64,000 nt of DNA from the NCBI GenBank assembly GCA_009599575.1, contig VWND01000064.1:124001-188000 (forward strand). The letters are read 5' to 3'. Source of the DNA: Blumeriella jaapii. Its lineage: Eukaryota; Ascomycota; Leotiomycetes; Helotiales; Drepanopezizaceae. The notes beneath the pieces were generated by a model. It had not been told where the DNA came from. It made no database searches and saw only the letters and a list, made by a program, of their open reading frames with translations. A program made the position numbers and the translations under genes. Shown in pieces: positions 45,250 through 58,418 of the stretch (position 1 is its first letter; every line of letters starts with the position of its first letter).

Positions 45250-48218
45250 ATGTCTAGCCTCGCGCGCAAGCTCTTGATCTTTGCAGCGGTCGACGGTCTT
45301 ATATTGGAGCAAAGAGGCCGGCCTGCTACCAAGATTGCTTACAAGGACCATGCGATCGTGCAAGTCCCAAAGGAAAAAGGGCATGGGGAAGGGACTGGCA
45401 AGAGTTTCGAGGCCTTTGGAGTTGTCGGTACGTGCATGCGTGTGTTTTGCAAGGGACAGTAGCTGACTGACTCCGGCGCTGCGTAGGTCTGTTGACCGTC
45501 TCAAAATCTTCCTTTCTTATCTCCATCACAAAACGGAAGCAGGTCGCGCAGATTCATGGCAAAGCCATCTATGTCATAACGGAAGTGGCTATTACCCCTC
45601 TGTCTTCGAAGACCGAAGCCGAGTCATCAATCGCGAGCACATGTGCTTCGTTGCAGAGCGATGCGGACCACATGGACGAGAGCGATACAGACGAAGATGG
45701 CGCAGGCTTGACCGAGGCTATCAATGATGATCTTGAGGATGAGAGCATGCCAGTTGGAGCGTCGTCGGCACCAGCTGCACACAAGAGAACAACTAGTGTT
45801 GCGGAGGACGTTATGGCAAAGAAGGGCGGATACGGGAGGTTCGCCCAGAAATGGTTCTCGAAGAACGGCTGGACTGCAGACCAGAGGAGGAACTTGGGGA
45901 TGACTGGTTCTGGATCCGATGCCAGTTCAGCCCAGCCCGCTTTTGCAGAAGTGTCTGCAAAAGAACCAACCTCACCAACCCTGACCAAGGAGCCGAGTGC
46001 TGGCAGCCACAGCTCTGTCGATGTCACTGCGGCCTTACTCCCTAAGCTCTTGCGGACCACGGCCGTCCTCTTCGGGTCTTCTCAGAGCTTCTTTTTCTCT
46101 TATGAGTATGATCTCACTAGAAGTTTTGCCACTCGGAAAACCGTAGGTAGTGAAGCACCGCTTCACACTCAAGTCGATCCAATGTATTGGTGGAACCGCA
46201 AGATCATTCAGCCCTTTGCGGATGCTGGCCAGAGCTCGCTCGTCATGCCTCTCATTCAGGGTTTTGTGGGACAGAAATCTTTCGAGATGGACTCGAAACC
46301 TCCGAAGAGTGTTGTGGGCCTCGATGGAGCGGCCAAGTCTTCGATGGAACTGACGGATCTCTCGGCAGGAACGGGTACTCAAGGAACCTCGGGAGATTCG
46401 GCTACAGGTGGCCCAGAAGATGGAAAGTCCAGTATCAAGGCATTCTTGTTGACTTTGATCTCTCGAAGGTCTGTCAAACGAGCTGGACTGCGTTACCTGC
46501 GACGAGGCATTGATGACGAGGGCTTCTCCGCCAATGGCGTTGAGACCGAACAGATACTGTCAGATCCATCATGGACCTCTAAAGCATACTCTTTTCTTCA
46601 GGTCCGAGGTAGCATACCCATATTCTTCTCCCAGTCTCCGTATTCCTTTAAGCCTATTCCGCAATTGCAACATTCGGAAGAGACCAACTACGAAGCCTAC
46701 AGACGTCACTTTCAGAGACTTTCCGATACTTATGGATCGGTACAAGTTGTGTCACTCGTGGAAAAGCACGGTCCTGAGGCCATAGTCGGGGACCGTTATG
46801 AGAAGTTCACGGATCGATTGAACACTACAGATGGTGGGAATGTAGGCTTTGAGTGGTTCGACTTCCATGCCATTTGCAGAGGCATGAAGTTCGAGAACGT
46901 CAGCTTGTTAATGGACAAACTCGGGGAAACGCTTGACTCTTTCGGCCAAACCGTCGAAGTAGATGGGAAGCAGATATCGAAACAGCAAGGTGTTCTGCGC
47001 ACCAACTGCATGGACTGCTTAGATCGAACGAACGTGGTTCAAAGCGCCTGTGGAATGCGAGCACTTGATGGCCAACTCAAAGCCGAGGGCGTAGACATGA
47101 GTCTTCAGTCAGATCAAACGACCCAGTGGTTCAACTACCTTTGGGCGGATAATGGCGACGCGATCTCCAAGCAATATGCCTCAACCGCTGCATTAAAGGG
47201 AGATTTCACGCGAACTAAGAAAAGGAACCTTCAGGGCGCCCTCAACGACATGGGTAACTCGATCCAGAGGTTCTACAGCGGGTAAGCACCCACCTCCCTC
47301 AGCACTCGATACAGGCTTTGTGCTGACATTCGAAGAATCGTAAACGACTACTTCTCTCAAGCGGCGATCGACTTTCTCCTCGGCAATGTCACATCCGTCG
47401 TTTTCTCCGACTTCGAGTCCAACATGATGTCCAGCGACCCGGGAGTCTCCATGTCCAAAATGCGCCAACACGCCATCGAAACGTGCCAGAAGCTTGTCAT
47501 AGCCGACGAGCAAGAGGAAATGGTCGGGGGTTGGACGCTGCTCACGCCGCACCTTCCCAACACGATCAAATCTCTCCCTTTCGAGGAATTGGTCTTGCTC
47601 TTGACAGATGCCGGCTTGTACTCGTGTCGATTTGACTGGGACACGGAGAAGGTGTCGAGTTTTGAGCGGATCGACCTGCAGCAGATTACTGGGGTCAAGT
47701 TTGGAACGTACATCACGTCGACACTTTCAGCCGTTCAAGCCGATGAGAAGCACAATGTGGGCTTCGTGATTAGTTACCAGGCCGGTGCGCATGATATCAC
47801 GAGGGTCAACACGAGATCGATGTCTAGCATTCAGTCGCGCGAGGAAACCGACCTTCCGAGCGGCGCTTCGGCTCCAGCCGGCGGCCCGTCACTCCTTGAG
47901 AGCCTCACGGGCACGGGGACGGGGAGCACCTCCACTCCTCCGCCGCGCGAGACTCGCATCTTGGCCCTCAAGGCGCTGTATAGGCGGTCGACCATTGCGG
48001 ATGGGGACGAGGCGAAGCCAAGCGAGATGGAGCAAGTGCGGAGCATCTGCGGCGAGATTGAGCGTATGGCCCTCCACGGCCGGGTGCGCGAGGTCGGCAC
48101 GGCAAGGCCAGGGCTGGTGGTGGAGGCTGGGGAGATCATCAGTCTTGCCGAGGCGAAGAAGAGCACAGGCATCCTGGAGCAGTTGGGGCACAGTCTGAAG
48201 AAGCTAGTTTGGGCTTGA
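45250..48218 (+). CDS. Sac-domain phosphoinositide phosphatase with hSac2 domain
   Basis: Lipid phosphatase that removes phosphate from phosphoinositides, probably PI4P, on endocytic or Golgi membranes (SAC2/INPP5F-like architecture). The model is join(45250..45427, 45487..47281, 47336..48218), 951 residues, with GT-AG in-phase introns. The Sac domain spans about residues 5-640. Its P-loop is NCMDCLDRTNVVQ, with catalytic Cys567 and Arg573 (CX5R). A Ser/Glu-rich low-complexity insertion lies at residues about 90-190. The C-terminal part (DFLLGNVTSVVFSDFES, SLPFEELVLLLTDAGLYSCRFDW, FERIDLQQITGVKFGTYI) has the hSac2 homology pattern. No C-terminal membrane anchor is visible, unlike yeast Sac1. 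The orthologue name in fungi is uncertain. Confidence 0.93.
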
Positions 48219-49038
48219 CTTGCTGACTCGAGTTCATTGAGAGTCGAGTTCATGGAGAGTCGAGTGCATTCGTTGAATGCCGAGTCCGTCCATGCAGGCT
48301 TGCTCTGTACTGTGTAGAGCACCATGGCTGGCCGGGCCGGGGCTCCAGCACGACGTCGAAGGTGGAGAGGCGCAGAAGGCCCGAACGTCGTCTGTACTGT
48401 ACTGTAGTATATTTCCGCCATCTCCGGGTGCCAGCAGCATATATGCGATGCCATCAGCATTTCCGATGCCACCGCCACGCCCAGCAACTTCGCTCCTGAT
48501 TGGGGTCGTGGATCCCGAGGAGCGCGAGGGCCGAATGATTCCATTTTCCCGCAGGGCGTGCCCAACGTTCTAGGCCCTCGCCGTGCCGTGCCGTGCTGTG
48601 TGCCGTCTGTGTGCCGTCTGTGTGCCGTCTGTGTGCCGTCTGTCTGCCGTCTGTCTGCGCCTGTCTGCCACTGCGAGATTCGTCCGATGGTGGTATGTAC
48701 AGTGTGTGTAGTACGAAGTTTATGTGTTGTTAGTTCTGTACGAAAAAAACTACGTACAGTACAGTGCTGGACGGGACAGAAAATAGCATGCTGATGTAAG
48801 TACCGAACCCCGCCCTCCGCTCCGCTCCGTCCCACCCCCACCCCACCCCACCCCACTCCACTCCCGGCCCGCCCCCCTCCGCCACTCCCACTCACCTACC
48901 TTCTCCTCACCACTCCATCCATATAACTTGACTTTTTCCGACCTGCAGATATAGACATCAAGGTGTCCTCTTCATCAGTCAGTCACCGACGCTCACCATA
49001 TAAAAGAAACCGTCAAACCCCCCCCCCCAGAACGCAGA
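48219..49038. other. Spacer with minisatellite upstream of formaldehyde dehydrogenase
   Basis: Contains an 11 bp TGTGCCGTCTG tandem (48600-48658), TGTACTGTAC words (48388-48403) and a CCCCAC-rich tract (48830-48890). The long minus-strand frame through here is an antisense read of the Sac gene. The end is the promoter and leader of the next gene. Confidence 0.6.
48600..48658 (+). repeat. 11 bp minisatellite TGCCGTCTGTG
   Basis: Five to six tandem units with minor variation (the last units read TCTGCCG). Confidence 0.93.
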
Positions 49039-50616
<1,578 letters not shown>

Positions 50617-51339
50617 GGGTGCCTATCTCTCATTTTTCCTCCTTTCGCCAGAGCGTGAAAGGGGATTGTTGTTGAGGTGAGGCTTTGACGCTGCTGCTGG
50701 GAAGAGAAGCGTTCTGTATATTGAAATGGAGGAGAATGGAAAATGAAGATGAAAATGAAAATGAAAGAAAACCGCTTTTGGAGAGATGAGTAGATAATCG
50801 ATTTCGACGTCAACCACGGGCCAGAGCGATGCGGTGCTGATGTCGAGTAAGTGGGTTGCGTGCGTCAGATGGCAGGATCGAAAGGCCATCTTTTGTCCTG
50901 CTGGTCGTCTCCAGTGTAGTATGTATCTTGGTTCGTTTGACATGTGGGATCTGGAAATAGCAAGTTCGTACTCATTTCCACGTCCTTCTGCGCACTCTCT
51001 CGTCTCTCCTCCTCTCAGGGAGATGCTCTCAGGGCGAGTGTCCCTTCGAGAGAGAGAGAGGACCCCGGGACTTGGTACTTTCGGCTTCTTCATCACCCAT
51101 CATCTATCTTCCTCTGTCCGATGAGGTGCGAGCCATGAGTCACGCAATGCAGAAACAAACACCCACCTAACCACACACAACATGAGTTTTTTTGGGAGGG
51201 AGGCGGGGGCTGGGGGGGGATATAGCTTTTTGGGTTTTTTCTTGATTGGCGAGCCGGCTGGGCTGGGCTGGGCTGATTCTATCTTCATAAGTGCTCTTTT
51301 CGTAGGTGCGTGGAGGGAGGAGGGAGAGCGTTGGTGGGC

Positions 51340-51527
51340 TTTTCTTTTCTTTTCTTTTTCTTTTCTTTTCTTTTCTTTTCTTTTCTTTTCTTTTCTTTTC
51401 TTTTCTTTTCTTTTCTTTTCTTTTCTTTTCTTTTCTTTTCTTTTCTTTTCTTTTCTTTTTTTTCTTTTCTTTTCTTTATTTTCTTTTTTTTTTTCTTTCT
51501 TTTCTTTTCTTTTCTTTTCTTTTCTTG
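51340..51527 (+). repeat. TTTTC pentanucleotide satellite
   Basis: Thirty or more TTTTC units, almost perfect in the middle, interrupted near 51459-51503. The plus strand is pure pyrimidine. Confidence 0.97.
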
Positions 51528-51605
51528 TTTCTTTGGCTTGGTTGGTTCTGTACGTATGTATGTATGTATGTATGGTATGTACGTACCGTACCGTATGTAG
51601 GTGCA

Positions 51606-51713
51606 GAGATGGGAGATGGGAGATGGGAGATGGGAGATGGGAGATGGGAGATGGGAGATGGGAGATGGGAGATGGGAGATGGGAGATGGGAGATGGGAGA
51701 TGGGAGATGGGAG
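51606..51713 (+). repeat. GGGAGAT heptanucleotide array
   Basis: About fifteen perfect tandem units. The period of seven keeps all three frames open as a repeating heptapeptide, so ORFs across it are artefacts. Confidence 0.97.
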
Positions 51714-52493
51714 GTTAGAGATGAGAAATGAGGAAGGCAAGGCAAGGCAAAGAACAGAACGGGGGTTTTGCGTCCTTCGGTGTCTTGGCTCTGGTTCTGG
51801 TTTTGTGGTTGTGGTTGTGGTTGTGGTCGTGATTGTCATGTATGTACTCACCCACTTCTTTTGATTTTCGGATTGGGAAAAAAAACGGGTGGTCTCTAGG
51901 GAGGGGGAGGGGCGAGGGGGGCGGGTGGGGAAGGGGGGTGCAGTCAAATAGCCGAGTGCCAAAAGAGAGAGAGAGGGGAGAGAGGAAAGCCTGCTACTGA
52001 TCATTGCTTTGCTGCAGTGTAGAGGGTAACTAACTACCTTACCTAAGGTACGTAGACATGCAGGTAGGTAGGTAGGTAGGTAGGTAGATACGTAGACAGG
52101 TAGGTATCTGAATACCTATCTATTAATTAAGCTGGCTACGGTGAGGTATGCACAGTACGCGTGTAAGTACCTAAAAGTAAGTACCTACAGTAGGGAGTTA
52201 GGAAGGTACAGTGCAGGCAGTACTCAAGTACCTAGGTACCTACGTAGCTCAGGAGAAAACTTCCCTTGTACAGCATTACCCTTTCTTAGCTGATACAAAC
52301 ATACATACCTAGGTACATAGCTTTTCGATTGTGGTTGGAGAAGTTAAAGGTAGGTATGATGCAAGAAACGATAGGTGATGTGGTGCCGAATGTGTGGTAT
52401 GTAAGGTAGGATGTGATATCAGGGCTTGTGTTTACATGCATGTGTGTGTGTGTGTTTGTATTTGTACTTGTGTTTACTTGCAATTGTACTCCC

Positions 52494-52840
52494 TTGTACT
52501 TGCACTTGTACTTGTACTTGTACTTGCACTTGTACTTGTACTTGTACTTGTATATTTACTTTTTACTTGTTTTTGTACTTCCTCATATTTATACTTCCTT
52601 TTATTTGTACTTCCTCATATTTGTACTTCCTCATATCTGTGCTTCCTTATATTTGGATCTACTTGAGTTTGTACCTTTACGTGTTTGTACATTCTTATGT
52701 TTGTACTTCTTCGTGTTTGTACTTCTTCGTGTTTGTACTTCTTCGTGTTTGTACTCTCTTGTATTTGTATTTACTTATATTTGTACTCCCTAGAATTTGC
52801 ACTTCCTCGTATTTGCACTTCCTTGTACCTGTCCCAGTGT
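52494..52840 (+). repeat. ACTTGT hexamer array with degenerate flank
   Basis: About nine ACTTGT/ACTTGC units (52494-52552). Then about fifteen diverged TTTGTACTTCCTCATA-like units continue to 52840. Confidence 0.9.
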
Positions 52841-53270
52841 TTGTGTTTGTGCTCGAGTCATCACATTGTTTGTTTTTCATTGGTTTTCTCTCGTCCACCA
52901 TGCGAAAAGCGAAAGAGCGAGGCAAGAGTCAAATCATGAATTAGATACATACATACACGCCCGCTAAGTCGAGATGGGAAGAAAGCTACCAAAAATATCA
53001 ACGCGCTCGCTCGCTCGTTGGGGTGACGGAAAGATGCAGGCAGGCAGTGAAATGACAAATCGAGGCCCCCCCCCCCGCCCGAGTCCGCCGAGTCCGCCGA
53101 GTCCGAGTCCGAGCCCAACGCTGAAAACGCCTCGCATACCGTCCCATATGCACAATGGCACACACCTCGTCTCACCTGCATCAGCTTTCTCATCTGCGGC
53201 AGCAGCAACGTTCTCTCGTCCTCATGCCGCCACACCCCAAACATGATGCAATCTCCAACCCGAGTAGAAC

Positions 53271-53950
53271 TTAGATCCCCTTGATGACGTGCGTGCGCTC
53301 GGCGTTGAGTTGTGCCGCATTACGATCGTGAGATTCCTTCTTGCACTATTTTGCCGCAAGACGTGTTTGTTAGCCTTCTTCTTCTTCCTCTTCTTCTTCT
53401 TCTTCCCTTTCCTCGCAGTACTGGAGCCAAACTCCGATCCCAGCAAGACAAACCATCCATTCCTCATCATTTAAGGTAAAAAGAAAGGGGAGAAACTCAC
53501 GTCCTCCAGCCCATCGCACTTATGATCCTCCAACAGCCGATGGCTCCCGCAAGTGCCCCTTGCAAAAGCCACAATCCCCAATGATGCGCTGCGCGCCTTC
53601 CCGACAGTCCTTGTACGTGCATCTGATCCGCTTCGGGGGCATGCCGCCGCGCAAGGGCAGCGCGAGATGCAGCGTTGCTTCGCGGCCAATGCCGTGCTCG
53701 CGGAGCGTCCTGCTGGAGGTGGAGAGGTGCTTGCCGCAATACACGAGACGAAGGTCGGACTCGGGGAGGGAAGTGCGGAGGGAGAGGATGGTGGTCAGGT
53801 CTGGATGGAAAGGTCGGACGGTACTGTTATGGGGAAAGCTGTGGTTGTGTTGTTAGTCCTGCGTTCTTGTCGGGTTTGAATCCCAGGCGGAGGCGGTGAG
53901 ATGGGGGTTCTCTTACTGTCACCAGCGATGTTCTTGACGAAGATCGGCAT
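53271..53950 (-). pseudogene. Ubiquitin-like domain plus AN1 zinc-finger protein, with two frameshifts
   Basis: The conserved product is an N-terminal ubiquitin-like domain fused to an AN1-type zinc finger, a fungal stress- or ubiquitin-related type. Exons are complement(53271..53345, 53501..53838, 53917..53950), with GT-AG introns; an upstream in-frame ATG at 54007 is possible. Exon 1 and the start of exon 2 give MPIFVKNIAGDTFPITV. One base is missing near 53800 before LTTILSLRTSLPESDLRLVY, and TLREHGIGREATLHLALPL then RGG ends the fold. The finger follows (CTYKDCREGAQ, GDCGFCKGH), but two bases are missing near 53551 before CGSHRLLEDHKCDGLED. The last exon gives CKKESHDRNAAQLNAERT. The two losses total three bases, so the ends share a frame, but the uncorrected frame stops near 53797. 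It may be an intact gene with assembly errors. Confidence 0.82.
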
Positions 53951-54007
53951 CGTCGGAGCTGAAGGTTCGGGAGATGTTGATCGCGAGCTGGAGACGGAGG
54001 AAGGCAT

Positions 54008-56044
54008 CTTGGGAAGTGGATCGGAAAGGGTGGGTGAGTGGAGAGATCGGGTCCTGAGGAAGTCGAGGTCGAGAGAGATGGGGTGTTCGGGTTTTGAGAG
54101 GATCGGTGAGACGAGGAGAAGAACGAGAACAAGGACGAGGCCTTGTGACGGTGACAGATAAAGGTCCCTAGTCTCTTGGTCAAAGCGTGGCGCTTGCTGG
54201 TTGCTGCTGGTGGTGGTGGTGCTGACGAGCGAGGTTCTAGAAGAGTCTCGGAGCGAGAGTTGAGCTGGAGGAATATGGGTTTCGAAGGCGGATGCGAGAT
54301 TTGGTTGTCGTTGGTGGGGGGGGAGGGGGCGAGGATTGGTTGAGAGACCTAGGGAGTTCGGAGTTGAAGTTGGGGAGAAGTTGGGGAGAGAGAGAGAGAG
54401 GGAGAGAGAGAGAAAGGGTTTGAGTATCTCGGGGAGAAGTGGGAGTGAACACAGCAATATTGGGTGTGCAAATAGAGCCGCACCACCGCAAAGTATAAAG
54501 TGTGAAAGCCAAAGCCAGAGCCAGAGCCAGAACCAGAGCCAATGCCAATGCCAATGCCAATGCCAATGCCAAGGCACATAAATGTAAATACACCGTACAA
54601 ATGCAAACAAACACAAATGCAAATACTCTATCTCGTTTATCACGATGTTTAGCGTTTTCACCATCTTCTTATTTCATCGTCATCCTACGATGCACACGCC
54701 GTGCTTTCCGCTGCCTCATGACAATGACAACATCATCGCAGGAATCCCGTCAATACGTGAGGAGGATGCCATGGCACGCTTCCAATCTAACCCCTTGTCC
54801 TTCTTTCACCACGGATCCTCGAGGACCTTGACATATCTCGAGCTTCATATATGCCCGCGTGGATTGGACACTGGCCACCGAACACACGCCGCTCCTCTCG
54901 TCGTCTCCACACTCTCGGGATTGCCATCCAGATCGTGCGATGCGGAGACGTCTCGAGTAGAGAGAGCATAAACATTGAGGGACAGGGTCCGGAGATCGAA
55001 GCCATCACAGATCGAAGCATCGAAATCAATGTACAGTACTGTACGTACTGTACTGTACAACTGTAGCAAGCCAGATTGACGTTGGGCACGAGCAATCTGC
55101 GGCTCGACGACGGCTTACACAAACACGCACCCACATCACGTGTCGCGCTAGCACATCAGCGCGACTGACCATCCAGCACATAAAGCTCCCCCGTAGCCGT
55201 CGACCGGTTCCACAAGGTACAGTAAGTACACACGAGGCCAGAATGAGCATCGCGATGGTCGGGAAACTGGCAGCGAGGTAGGGATTCAAGGCAGCGCGCG
55301 CACGCCAATAACCATTGCTTTGAATAACTCGTTGTCCTGGCCTCGAACGTCAAAGACCCTTCTCTGGCAAAATCTTCAGCCTGCTGCGGTCCTTGTGGTA
55401 GCCGTGTTCGGGCGTGGCGGACCCCCCTCCGCTTCTGGGCGCAGACCTACTGTAGTCACGGGTACTGTAGGATCGTCGGCGAGTCGTTAGAACGCGATGA
55501 GCAGGTACGAAAGTAGTAGAGCTGCAGAAGAGTCGGGAGAAATTCAAGATGAGGCCTAAGCATTTCCTTCTGTACTGCATGCTTTCAAAAGCCAGCCGAA
55601 TCACCTCTCCCCTCCCCAACCCCCCGAAGACGACGAAGAAGAAGAGGAGGAGGAGAGAAAGAGAAATCAATCTTTGATCAAAAGCGCGAGTTTGTTGGAT
55701 TGGATAAAAAGAGTCGGTGATGTCTGACTCTATTGCTCTAGAATTGTGATATACGTCCCTTACCAGGATAAAAAGCTTGGACCTTGGACCTCAAGTCGAC
55801 TGACACTACGATGTAGACGGTAAATGGACGAGATCTTAGGGTCTGTACAGTACAGTTTTCTGCCAGGCATTCATTCCACTGGTGGCTAGATCGTAGTACG
55901 AACGACAATTTCATCGCTTGTTTCGGCTGCTGGACATCCCTTATCCGGCAGCAGTGACCCCAAACTACGTCCTCAGTGATCGAAGGTAACGGTGTAAGAT
56001 ACGCCCCAGCCAGGTTCCACAACGCAGAAGATGTACCGTACCTA
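54008..56044. other. Spacer with short tandem arrays
   Basis: Contains CCAGAG and CAATGC hexamers (54505-54575), a GA-rich run (54386-54418), GTACTGTAC words (55030-55065) and AGGAGG-rich sequence (55625-55660). The frames seen near 54.0-54.7 kb are repeat-driven. The right end is the kinase 3' UTR. Confidence 0.55.
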
Positions 56045-57892
56045 CTAGACGTAATCGTTGGAGTCAGGACCAGGTGGGGTGTAAGGCCAGGCCTGCCGAC
56101 TTTTGCGACCATGGTAGTCATGAATCCTCATAGCCCAGGGCGGCATCTCCTCCTCTGGCGTCTCGGGATTCCTGACCTCCTCATGCTTGATCGCCTTCTT
56201 GATGTGCTGGACCATGGAAGCCGCATCGGGTCTCTCGTCCGGATCGGACCGGGTGCACACCTCGAGGACTTTGTTGAGCGTCGAGGAATACTCGTCGCGC
56301 ACCTCGAGAGGGTCCTTGCGGGAGGCTCGGCCTTCCATCCACGCGTGCGGATGCAGTCCCGGGGGCATGTTGCCGAACTGGAAATGCGCGTATGCCCCGG
56401 TGCTTCGTTTCCCCGAACTGCTGTACGACTCGCACTCCGCCAGGTTGTAGATGCACGCACCAACGGCCCAGAGATCGGACTTCTGGGAGTGTCTGCCATC
56501 ATGTTAGGATGCAGCCCCTCGAGCGAATACCGGACTCCAACTGACTGACCTGAATGGCGGTGGAAACCGATATTTCTGTGAGTCGTTACCCGGCGCCGGA
56601 AAGGGGTCGTAGCACAGTTCCGGCGCGTAGAATGTCAGCGTTCCAACCTTGCCACCCTTCTTGATGCTTGGATCTGCCAGGGGGTGATCTGGATCGACGT
56701 CTTCGGTCGCCAGGCCAAAGTCGGCGAGGATGCAGTATGGGAACTTCTTGCTGCCGATAGTGTCTCGAGACCGGATCAGAATGTTGTCGGGTTTGATGTC
56801 TCGGTGTACGATGGGCATCCAGCCTTCAGCCCGTTCGGTATCGGTGACTGTGGGAGAGATGAAGCTACGACCATTCGCTAGGTATGCAACTGCATCGACC
56901 AGACCGGCGAACGCGTGCCAGAGGAAAGCTTCCGGGACAGATACGTTTTGTCCTTGGATTCGCCGCTTAGAGTACTCTTCGATGACATCTTCCAAAGAAC
57001 CTCGGTCACAAAACTCGACGTACAGAGAGCCGATGTTCTCCCAATCATCGAAAAACGCGGCCGTGTAGAAGGAAATGGAAGGATGTTTGAGCGAGTGGAG
57101 GATTCTGACCTCTTTCTTGGCTTGCTCCATGTCTTCAGGCTTGAATCTTGTGTTAACAGTCAGTATCTGCGGGGAGGAACACTTCACACCGTTACATGCC
57201 TCTTTTCTACGCTCAAACGAGTGTGGCCCTTGATTCGTACGACAAAGACACCGAGGTTCATAGCACCTGGACCAGTCCCATCTCCTGGGTCGATGATCTT
57301 CTTGATTTCGTACTTGGCACGAATGTTTTTGGTGCCAATCGGGGCCCGCTTGCAAGTTTCCAGTGGCATGCCAGGATTCGATCGTCTGATAGATGCGGTG
57401 ATTTCCAGCCCGTTAGTTTTTGATGCATTGCTTCGGATGGCCTTAAGAGCCTCCTATTAACACCGGCATGTCAGACAGTGAAGGATGAAGTATTTCCTTT
57501 GTCCTTTGATTGTACTTGCCTCACTGTATCGAGGGTCTTGACGGCTCGAGATGTTTTTCTCTGGATTGTGATACCTCAACTTGACCCAAGGGCCGTCCTA
57601 TCAGTGGTATCAGTCTTCCATCTCCAAATTACTAGAAGTAAGACAACACCTAAATTTCCTCTCCACGAAAAGGAGTTCGACTGACCTGGAAAGCTTTGAA
57701 GACCCATGGCGTGGGAAGCGGCCCGTGTTTTGGATGATCAGACGACTTCATTTTGTGCTTGTACATGATGTATACGACGCAGTCGGTTTCCGGATCGATA
57801 GCCCAGTCCCAACCATTGGGCAGGCTCATGAGCTCAGGATATGTGTTGCTCATACTTTCCTTCTCCCTTTTGGATAACTTCTTTACAGCCAT
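56045..57892 (-). CDS. Protein kinase with N-terminal WW-like module
   Basis: Ser/Thr-type protein kinase of a filamentous-fungal family. The model is complement(join(56045..56492, 56550..57146, 57200..57453, 57520..57597, 57686..57892)), 527 residues from the ATG at 57892. Residues about 22-95 (LPNGWDWAIDPETDCVVYI ... PWVFKAFQDGPWVKLRYHNP) resemble a WW-like or substrate-binding N-terminal module. The kinase domain has EVRILHSLKHPSI, catalytic loop VHRDIKPDN (Asp296), ADFGLA (Asp322), FYAPELC and KSDLWAVGACIY. The glycine-rich loop is unusual (DPGDGTGPGAMNLGVFVV). Two introns require GC donors (GAG|GCAAGT at 57519 and GAG|GCATGT at 57199) to keep RYSEEALKAIRS and VEKRFKPEDM in frame. NEK-like features are weak; the subfamily is not assigned. 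Confidence 0.92.
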
Positions 57893-58418
57893 GATAGAAC
57901 CTAGGCTAGACTCGACCGCAGGCGTGAGTTGTAGTCTGGAACTCAAGGTTATGAGAGTGTAAGGGCTATGTAGGAAAATCCGGAAAGGGCTGTTTCGGTA
58001 GAGGTTTATCATACTGTATGAAACCATACTATGATATATGTATGCTTGTTAGCCGCAGCTCGATGTGTGGTGATTCACCTATCCTAAATGAATAATGTTT
58101 TCGAGCGGTTACTCATATTCGCTAGTGGCTTAGATGCTGAATATACACTTTATTCTCAATGGTAACTCCCTTTGAAGGTGGCCACACGATCTGAGAATAA
58201 CCCAGAATAGCAGCTGGCCTGTGAATCACGAAGTCAAAGTACTGCCGATGACGTGCGTTGTTGGCGTCGTGTGATATACTATTACAGTCAACGGCATTGA
58301 CGAGAAGGTCATTATCCCAAGCCTGAAAACAATACCAGCTTGACGGTCTTGAGGAATGAGGATATTTAGAGACCTAAATCCGTAATTGGGAACCTGGACC
58401 CAACAACCGCACATCAAT
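57893..58418. other. Divergent spacer between the kinase and the acidic protein gene
   Basis: 526 bp between the two start codons. An alternative upstream ATG for the kinase frame lies at 58027. Moderately AT-rich; no repeats or further genes seen. Confidence 0.55.

Larger units (their letters stand above)
50617..53270. other. Satellite-dense spacer
   Basis: No gene. It holds a TTTTC pentamer array (51340-51527), a GGGAGAT heptamer array (51606-51713), a GTTGTG tract (51800-51830), TAGGTAGG/GTACCTAC words (52026-52090 and 52190-52250) and an ACTTGT hexamer array with decaying extensions (52494-52840). Large apparent ORFs on both strands are translations of these arrays. Confidence 0.75.

Noticed and set aside
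47831..48895. A 354-codon minus-strand frame
   Set aside because: Antisense of the Sac phosphatase last exon extended through the 11 bp minisatellite; repetitive composition.
51182..51718. Long open frames on both strands over the pentamer and heptamer arrays
   Set aside because: Pure translations of TTTTC and GGGAGAT repeats.
53795..54664. A 289-codon minus-strand frame with a Trp-His alternating run
   Set aside because: The run comes from a CAATGC hexamer array and no start context is present; only the part from 54007 downward overlaps the ubiquitin-like gene.
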